From: Flavobacteriales bacterium | GTDB lineage: Bacteria; Bacteroidota; Bacteroidia; Flavobacteriales_D; Sanyastnellaceae | NCBI GenBank assembly: GCA_022447625.1 | Contig: JAKVAX010000004.1 | Coordinates: 1-64,000, forward strand | Direction of reading: 5' to 3' | Length of the DNA: 64,000 bases | Shown here: positions 59,014 to 64,000 of the stretch, piece by piece | Layout: the number at the start of each line of letters is the position of its first letter | How positions within the stretch are numbered: the first letter of the stretch is position 1 | Position numbers and translations under genes: made by a program | Notes under the pieces: generated by a model | What the model saw: the letters and a program-made list of their open reading frames with translations, nothing else | Databases searched by the model: none | Told to the model about the DNA's origin: nothing

Positions 59014-60546
59014 CTAATCTTTACAAATATCTTCGGGGTCAACCGTATAGATTTGCACGTACTCCACGCTGTTGATTGGATTCAACCAGTGCAGCAGTTT
59101 ATCGAAGTTCCCTGGTTCAATGGTGGTGTCGTAAGTCAGCGTCGGATAGCGATCACTGAATACTTTCAATTGCTTCTGAATCTCTTCCATGGTACCATAG
59201 AAGAGAACGTAGTTCGGAACAGGACGTACATCACGCTTTTCACACATGAATTGACGTTGTTGCTCGAAATCTGTTTCACCTGGTTGATACCAGTAGTTGG
59301 CTGTCCAATCACCTTGGTAGTAGAGTGGAGGAAGAGCGCGAGATGCGGCAAATACCTGAAGGAAGTTCTGTTCATCGCCTTGCTCGTACATGTAATCCAT
59401 CGATTCCACGCGGGAGCGTTTACCGTAAGTGAACGTCAATACTAGCAGACCGGCAATGTTGATCACCCAAAAGAATGACCACATCCCTTTCAAGAGCTTC
59501 TGACGATTCGCCCAGAACGACGAACGCTCAAGCCAAACATTCCAGCCAACCACTCCGAGGATGACTAGGTAGGGAATGAACGGGAAGATGAATCGTTCCT
59601 GTTTGTTCGGGAAGTACGAGTGGAAGATGAAAAAGGCCACAGCAGGAACGAAAAGCAGTAAGTGCTTACGTCCGATATAACCGAATCCAAAGAGCAAGAA
59701 TAAACTCACCGGAGGAATCAAAAATCCAGAAACGGTAAGCAGGTACATGTACCAAGGGCCATTCGGGTAGTTCCCAGAGTTGGCATTGTTGTATTCAATG
59801 TATGCTCGTAATTGCGTGAATGGCTCTCCCCAGATGAATACATCCTGGATCTGTGCAACTGCAAAGAAGAAGAGCGAGCTGAACCCAAGAATGAAGAGGC
59901 CTTTCCATTCTTTCTGAAGCAACAAAGCGAGGCCAACGCCTAAGCCGAATACTCCACATTGAAAACGGAACCCAGTGGCGAGTCCAATTCCGATTCCCGC
60001 GATAGCGAAATCAAACCACCGATAATCACCTTGGCGCTTAATCAACACCCAGGAAGACCACATCAATGGTGGAATGCAGATAAACTCAACTAACTGTCTA
60101 ACGGAGAAATTAGGCATGAAAGCCAAAGCTGCCAGAAGCAAACCAACCAAGGCCGCACTGCGCTTGTTGCTAATGGTCTCGGCAATTTTAAAGCCGAAGT
60201 AAACAATCAACAAGCTGTACATCGCATGAAATAGGCGAATGAAGATCATCATGAATTCTGGATCTTCCATACCTACCGCTTTCAATGCTTGGAAGATCAC
60301 ATACTGCGTTCCCACATAGGCGAAGTTGGCAGGGTGTGGCTTCGGGTCTTCACGCTGGCTTGCAGGTAACCATCGATCCGCATCTTCACCGTCTGCCCAA
60401 CTAGCTGCTTGTTCAACCACCAAGAAGTGGTCATCGTGCATCAGGTATCCTGGTGAAAAGAAGGTTGCAAGTAAACGAAGTGCAATGGCCACCAGCATCA
60501 CTAGCTTCAGGGGCTCATTGTTCCACATTGATCTCAGCGTATTCAT
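59014..60546 (-). CDS. GT-C type glycosyltransferase, multi-spanning
   Basis: The protein has 510 residues from ATG 60544-60546; a TTG three codons upstream is less likely. Ten or more transmembrane helices follow a first loop with SPGYLMHDDHFLVVEQAASW. The acidic pair DD after the first helix is the GT-C motif that acts in polyprenyl-phosphate-sugar-dependent transfer. A periplasmic C-terminal tail of about 120 residues is soluble (from KRSRVESMDYMYEQGDEQNF on). It may be of the ArnT/PMT or GPI-mannosyltransferase-like group; I cannot choose. It follows asnB by about 29 bp in the TPR-ribH-asnB operon. The GT2 enzyme at 36.6 kb could make its donor. Confidence 0.85.
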   Translation of the reverse strand: MNTLRSMWNNEPLKLVMLVAIALRLLATFFSPGYLMHDDHFLVVEQAASWADGEDADRWLPASQREDPKPHPANFAYVGTQYVIFQALKAVGMEDPEFMMIFIRLFHAMYSLLIVYFGFKIAETISNKRSAALVGLLLAALAFMPNFSVRQLVEFICIPPLMWSSWVLIKRQGDYRWFDFAIAGIGIGLATGFRFQCGVFGLGVGLALLLQKEWKGLFILGFSSLFFFAVAQIQDVFIWGEPFTQLRAYIEYNNANSGNYPNGPWYMYLLTVSGFLIPPVSLFLLFGFGYIGRKHLLLFVPAVAFFIFHSYFPNKQERFIFPFIPYLVILGVVGWNVWLERSSFWANRQKLLKGMWSFFWVINIAGLLVLTFTYGKRSRVESMDYMYEQGDEQNFLQVFAASRALPPLYYQGDWTANYWYQPGETDFEQQRQFMCEKRDVRPVPNYVLFYGTMEEIQKQLKVFSDRYPTLTYDTTIEPGNFDKLLHWLNPINSVEYVQIYTVDPEDICKD

Positions 60547-60575
60547 TGGGTACAAAGAAAAGCTTATTCCTTCAA

Positions 60576-62339
60576 TTAATTCTGGAGTGCCGCTTCAAGT
60601 ACCAACACGGCCCATAACAGGTGTGCATGATCTTGTTTCCCACTGGCATGCTCAGCGATGATTTGCTTCAACTCTGTGAGGTCAAAACCAATGGCCGCCA
60701 GTGATTCACTTGTTGATGTCCTTTGCATCATAGCTGCAAGTGGTCCATTCAACAATGAGCTCAATGGGACTTCAAATCCCTTTTTAGATCGTTCTAGAAT
60801 GCTTGCGGGTAGGAGATGACCAAATGTCTTTTTCAAAGCGATTTTGCCTTCTTTTCGAGAGACTTTTTGTTCAAGTGGCATCGCGTTCGCAATCGCTACA
60901 ACATTCGGGTCAAGAAATGGGACACGTACTTCAAGTGAGTGCTGCATGCTCATGCGATCTACCTTGACCAGCATGTCATTTGGCAAGACAATTTGCTGAT
61001 CAAATTGAAGAAAGTCTTCTTGTGCAGTGAGTTCACTGCGTCTTCCTTCTTTCAGCAAGCGGTCAATCTCTTCATCGTTGTTCCATTGCGCGAGGTAACC
61101 AGCTTGTTTATCCGAAGGGATGGAGGCAAGCTCTAGCATCTTCTTCACTTGTCGTTTCTTATCCGCAGCTTCGGTTTCACGTGAACCTGAAGATCTGATG
61201 AGGCTATTCATGGCTTTGGCTAATGCCGAAGGCATTTTGTTGGCCAATAGCATCGCGCGGTGCTTTCGGTAGCCTCCGAACAACTCGTCGGCACCATCTC
61301 CAGACAAAGCCACTGTAACATGCTTGCGGCATTCTTGTGATAAGAAGTACACGGCGAGTGCAGAAGAATCGGCAAATGCGGTATCTACTTGATCCAAATA
61401 CGATTTCGAGATATCACCGAGATTATCGAAGCTCAATTTGAAGGTGTGATGATTGCTTCCGATGTGGTTGGCTACTTCTTCAGCGAAGCTTGTTTCGTCT
61501 AAATGTGGTCGATCTTTGAAGCCAATGCTGAAGGTGTTAATGTTCGGGTGTTTTTTACTCGCTAGCGCGGAAATGATCGAGGAGTCCAAACCACCAGAGA
61601 GGAAGCATCCAACCGGAACATCAGCAACTAGGCGACGCTCCACAGCACCATCTAATGCTTCGAAAAGGTCTTTATCTGAAGTAGCAGCGTTAGGGTAAGA
61701 GTTCGTTGATTGATTTGAAGAAACGAAGAAACTCTTTGGGGCAAGTTGTTGCGTGTTTTTTGCAATGCTTCCTCCAGTAGGATAGGTGTAGCTCAATACG
61801 TTCTTCACTTCGTCGAGATTGATCTCCTGGTTGCGATCAAGTAATGCGCGCTCTTCGCTCGCAAAGGCGATTCCATGATCGTCTTTGGTGAAGTAAAGTG
61901 GTTTGATTCCAAAAGGGTCTCTGGCTAGGAGTAGCTCTTTCTTTTGCGAATCATAGAAAGCAAAAGCAAAGCATCCGTTCAATTTAGAAATGAAGGAAGA
62001 GCCCTCGTTGATCAGTCCGGCCAATAGAACTTCAGTATCACTTTCTGTAGAGAAGGAGAATCTTGACTCGAGGTCTTCCCGTAATGCTTTGAAGTTGTAG
62101 ATTTCTCCGTTGTACACCAGCACATAGCGCTTGTCAGGGGACAGAAAAGGTTGGTTCGATCGTTCGTCGAGATCGATAATCGCGAGTCTTCGATGTCCCA
62201 CGCAAAATTGATCATCTTCGAAAAGACCCGCATAATCTGGTCCGCGGTGTTCCAGTGCCTCGTTGAGGTGGGCTATTCGCTCTGATACTTCGTTATTGAA
62301 GGCAGAAGAGAATGAGAAGTAACCGGTAAAGCCGCACAT
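60576..62339 (-). CDS. asnB: asparagine synthetase B-type (glutamine-hydrolysing)
   Basis: The 587-residue enzyme has two domains. The N-terminal glutaminase starts MCGFTGYFSF, with Cys2 as nucleophile, then HRGPDYAGLFEDDQFCVGHR and YNGEIYNFKALRED. The C-terminal synthetase has the PP-loop CFLSGGLDSSIISALA and ALSGDGADELFGGYRKHR. It would convert aspartate to asparagine, but paralogs of this length in glycan clusters amidate sugar uronic acids or peptides. The neighbour is a GT-C glycosyltransferase, so either role is open. It starts 2 bp after ribH and carries a copy of the 13-mer. Confidence 0.93.
   Translation of the reverse strand: MCGFTGYFSFSSAFNNEVSERIAHLNEALEHRGPDYAGLFEDDQFCVGHRRLAIIDLDERSNQPFLSPDKRYVLVYNGEIYNFKALREDLESRFSFSTESDTEVLLAGLINEGSSFISKLNGCFAFAFYDSQKKELLLARDPFGIKPLYFTKDDHGIAFASEERALLDRNQEINLDEVKNVLSYTYPTGGSIAKNTQQLAPKSFFVSSNQSTNSYPNAATSDKDLFEALDGAVERRLVADVPVGCFLSGGLDSSIISALASKKHPNINTFSIGFKDRPHLDETSFAEEVANHIGSNHHTFKLSFDNLGDISKSYLDQVDTAFADSSALAVYFLSQECRKHVTVALSGDGADELFGGYRKHRAMLLANKMPSALAKAMNSLIRSSGSRETEAADKKRQVKKMLELASIPSDKQAGYLAQWNNDEEIDRLLKEGRRSELTAQEDFLQFDQQIVLPNDMLVKVDRMSMQHSLEVRVPFLDPNVVAIANAMPLEQKVSRKEGKIALKKTFGHLLPASILERSKKGFEVPLSSLLNGPLAAMMQRTSTSESLAAIGFDLTELKQIIAEHASGKQDHAHLLWAVLVLEAALQN
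61560..61572 (+). repeat. dispersed 13-mer copy (CGCTAGCGCGGAA)
   Basis: Exact G-variant on the plus strand, inside asnB, read there as Ser-Ala-Leu-Ala in the PP-loop helix. Confidence 0.8.
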
Positions 62340-62341
62340 GA

Positions 62342-62860
62342 CTAGTAGTCAAATCCAGGCCCCCAAGAAGAACGCAAGCTTTTCTGAAGTGCGACCATTT
62401 TCAAGCAGGCGACACCTGCTTCCGTTCCTTTATTTCCGTGTTTACCTCCAGAACGATCAATGGCTTGTTGCTTATTATCGTCAGTGAGGACACCAAAAAT
62501 GACTGGTCGGTTGAATTTGAGAGCAACGTCTTTGACTCCTTGTGATGCCGCTTGGCACACGAAATCAAAGTGAGCTGTCTCTCCTCGAATCACCGAACCG
62601 ATGGTGACCACTCCGTCAAGTCCTTTGTGCTCCAATAGGAATGCAGCTGCCGAAGGGAGCTCGAAGGTGCCAGGTATATCTATTACGATGAGGTTCTCGT
62701 CTTTGATCCCGGCTTCACGGATGACATCTTCGGCACCTTTGGCAAGGCTAGATGTAATCTCATGGTTCCACTCAGAAACAACAATCCCGATACGCATAGC
62801 AGACGCATCGGGAAGTTGATTTTTATCGTAGTCTGATAGATTCTTTTCGGCGGTAGCCAT
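62342..62860 (-). CDS. ribH: 6,7-dimethyl-8-ribityllumazine synthase
   Basis: RibH condenses 5-amino-6-ribitylaminouracil with 3,4-dihydroxy-2-butanone 4-phosphate to give lumazine, the penultimate step of riboflavin synthesis. The 172 residues have VVSEWNHEITSSLAKGAEDV, DIPGTFELPSAAAFLLEH (the PG-x-x-E-hP substrate loop), VTIGSVIRGETAHFDFVCQA (phosphate and ribityl contacts, catalytic His) and FGVLTDDNKQQAIDRSGGKH. An N-terminal extension of ~20 residues is common in Bacteroidota. It lies between the TPR protein and asnB, 5 and 2 bp away. Other rib genes are not in the window. Confidence 0.95.
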   Translation of the reverse strand: MATAEKNLSDYDKNQLPDASAMRIGIVVSEWNHEITSSLAKGAEDVIREAGIKDENLIVIDIPGTFELPSAAAFLLEHKGLDGVVTIGSVIRGETAHFDFVCQAASQGVKDVALKFNRPVIFGVLTDDNKQQAIDRSGGKHGNKGTEAGVACLKMVALQKSLRSSWGPGFDY

Positions 62861-62865
62861 AAGGC

Positions 62866-63555
62866 TTACTTTTTACCGAGGTAAGCAGCGTATCGCTGTG
62901 CACGTCCGTGGACCTGCGCCTCTGGGTAGTTGTCTACTACTTTCTTGAAGTTCTTCGCTGCCTTGTCGTTCTGACCAAGCTCCATCTGAGCGATACCCGC
63001 TTTGTAAAGCATCATTGGGGCAGTGAATCCTTCCGCGTTCGTTCCGCGAGCCATCGCAGCCGCACGTTCGAATGCCTTCGCACCTTCTTCGTAGTTTCCT
63101 AGTTCAACGTGGCAATCTCCGATTCCACCTTGAGCAAGTACGCTTACTACGTCATCAGAAAGGCTAACCTTCTCGAAGTGATCAAGCGCTGTTTCGAAAT
63201 CTCCACGGTCACGAGCGATGATTGCTAGATCGTAGTGCGCACGAGCACCAGCTTTTGTTCCGTCGTGATCGCTTGCAACATCTTCTAGACCAGCGTAAAG
63301 ACCGTCTCCAATCATGGCAAGATCCAAAGAGTCAACTTCGAAGTATTGCTCTGCTTTCCATGAATCAGCATTGGCGTCATTTTCAGCTGGCTTCACCATA
63401 AGGTAGAAGTAAGCTGCTCCAATAAGAACTACAGCAACAATTGCTACTAGTACAGTTACCAGGGTCTTACGGTTGCGATCTACAAAGAGCTCTGTCTTTG
63501 TGTACACTTCATTTACATCAACGATTACCTCTTCCTGGTCTTTCTTCTTAGCCAT
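62866..63555 (-). CDS. membrane-anchored TPR protein, YfgM-like
   Basis: The protein has 229 residues from ATG 63553-63555. The 11-codon longer reading overlaps the promoter box. The N-terminus is charged (AKKKDQEEVIVDVNEVYTKT). One transmembrane helix (TLVTVLVAIVAVVLIGAAYF) follows, then a periplasmic region with TPR-like helical repeats (GARAHYDLAIIARDRGDFET, VLAQGGIGDCHVELGNYEEG, MMLYKAGIAQMELGQNDKAA). YfgM-like proteins work with periplasmic chaperones near SecYEG; the match is by topology. The gene order TPR / ribH beside recF is typical of Flavobacteriia. Confidence 0.85.
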   Translation of the reverse strand: MAKKKDQEEVIVDVNEVYTKTELFVDRNRKTLVTVLVAIVAVVLIGAAYFYLMVKPAENDANADSWKAEQYFEVDSLDLAMIGDGLYAGLEDVASDHDGTKAGARAHYDLAIIARDRGDFETALDHFEKVSLSDDVVSVLAQGGIGDCHVELGNYEEGAKAFERAAAMARGTNAEGFTAPMMLYKAGIAQMELGQNDKAAKNFKKVVDNYPEAQVHGRAQRYAAYLGKK

Positions 63556-63576
63556 AACGGTCTTTTTAACGAAGGG

Positions 63577-63584
63577 CAAAAATA
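63577..63584 (-). promoter_or_regulatory. TAnnTTTG -7 box of the TPR-ribH-asnB operon
   Basis: TATTTTTG on the minus strand, 21 bases before the ATG at 63555. It supports the shorter start. Confidence 0.55.
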
Positions 63585-63737
63585 GCATTTTAAGGGGAAT
63601 CTAGAAAACCCATGTGGTGGTTTGATAGCGAACAAGGTGTTGTTAGTTTCTAGAAGCAGTTCGTTTTACCTGTTGGAGCCGTCGGTTTTGTTGGGAAATC
63701 GTAACACTATGTCCGACGTATCGAGGTAAATTCTGGC

Positions 63738-63745
63738 TACTTTTG
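63738..63745 (+). promoter_or_regulatory. TAnnTTTG -7 box upstream of recF
   Basis: TACTTTTG on the plus strand, 16 bases before the GTG start of recF. Confidence 0.55.
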
Positions 63746-63761
63746 TTCCAAAGAGAAAACG

Positions 63762-64000
63762 GTGCGGATCCGATCATTATCACTTGTCAACTTTAAGAAC
63801 TACGAAGAAGCTACCTTGGATTTCAGTCCAGAGGTGAACTGCCTCGTAGGTGACAATGGTTCTGGTAAAACCACTGTCTTAGATGCTATTTACTACTTGT
63901 CGTTCTGCAAGAGTTATTTCAATCCGATTGATTCGCAGAATGTGCGCTATGATCAATCGTTCTTCTTAATTCAGTCGCAAGTAGAGAAGGCAGGTGAGGT
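63762..64000 (+). CDS. recF: DNA replication/repair protein RecF, 5' part (runs off the window)
   Basis: RecF loads RecA at single-strand gaps with RecO and RecR. About 79 codons are present from GTG 63762-63764; the gene is cut by the window edge. The translated start is (V/M)RIRSLSLVNFKNYEEATL, then the Walker A motif VGDNGSGKTTVLDAIYYLS and FCKSYFNPIDSQ, all typical of the RecF ATPase head. The reading stays open to base 64000. The start is GTG; no upstream in-frame ATG gives RecF-like sequence. It is divergent from the TPR-ribH operon, the usual arrangement in Flavobacteriia. Confidence 0.93.
   Translation, partial: MRIRSLSLVNFKNYEEATLDFSPEVNCLVGDNGSGKTTVLDAIYYLSFCKSYFNPIDSQNVRYDQSFFLIQSQVEKAGE

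Noticed and set aside
1-64000. CRISPR array, tRNA, rRNA, prophage or integrase
   Set aside because: No spaced identical direct repeats, cloverleaf-like segments, rRNA motifs or phage genes were seen. The heptamer arrays lack spacers.

Overview
The window reads as chromosomal DNA of a member of the Bacteroidota, most likely a free-living marine-type Flavobacteriales (Cryomorphaceae, Schleiferiaceae or Crocinitomicaceae-like). This is inferred from type IX secretion (T9SS) type B sorting domains, S46 dipeptidyl-peptidase, DUF4294, DUF6438 and DUF6625 proteins, two-component-propeller sensors, the Bacteroidota TAnnTTTG promoter element, and the order TPR protein / ribH beside a divergent recF. 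GC looks moderate. I found no rRNA, tRNA, prophage or CRISPR array. The only RNA gene is a small SRP RNA at 35.8 kb. The only mobile-element trace is a decayed IS3-type transposase at the left edge.

Layout. 0-10.3 kb (minus strand): IS3 relic, small membrane protein, secreted S46 peptidase, lipoprotein, yidC, then an SDR / SnoaL-like / AraC regulator / DUF1287 group and two unknown proteins. 10.5-17.9 kb (minus): one long operon, ccmB-ccmC-ccmD-ccmE-ccmF-DUF2520-kdsC-DUF6625, joining cytochrome c maturation to an envelope-sugar phosphatase and a glycosyltransferase-like protein. 18.1-21.2 kb (plus): glpK-glpD. 21-23 kb: exonuclease, pRiA4b-like protein and lipocalin. 23-33 kb: NarL-type regulator convergent with a propeller histidine kinase, a sirtuin, two secreted proteins, and a second propeller sensor whose output is a class III adenylate cyclase. 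33-38.8 kb: DUF4294, biotin carboxylase, SDR, SRP RNA, DUF4199, GT2 glycosyltransferase, mnmA.

38.9-52.9 kb (plus) is the most distinctive block. It holds a lone receiver protein, an ECF sigma factor overlapping a membrane-anchored PKD protein whose C-terminus resembles a T9SS type B sorting domain, and three giant T9SS type B surface proteins. Two of these are tandem paralogs separated by a small secreted protein. 52.9-63.6 kb (minus) holds a LAS-type metallopeptidase candidate, two M1 peptidases flanking bioY, DUF2461, and the operon TPR-ribH-asnB-GT-C. The 5' part of recF runs off the right edge.

Two sequence-level signals cut across the genes. A dispersed 13-mer, CGCTA[G/T]CGCGGAA, occurs at least 12 times exactly in either orientation, inside genes and between them. 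Three intergenic regions hold 7-bp-phased repeat arrays with related units. Several genes carry TAnnTTTG only four bases upstream of the start codon. The same box sits five bases before the SRP RNA 5' end, which points to leaderless transcripts. The best candidates for undescribed biology are the 13-mer, the heptamer arrays, and the ECF sigma / sorting-domain-like membrane protein pair.
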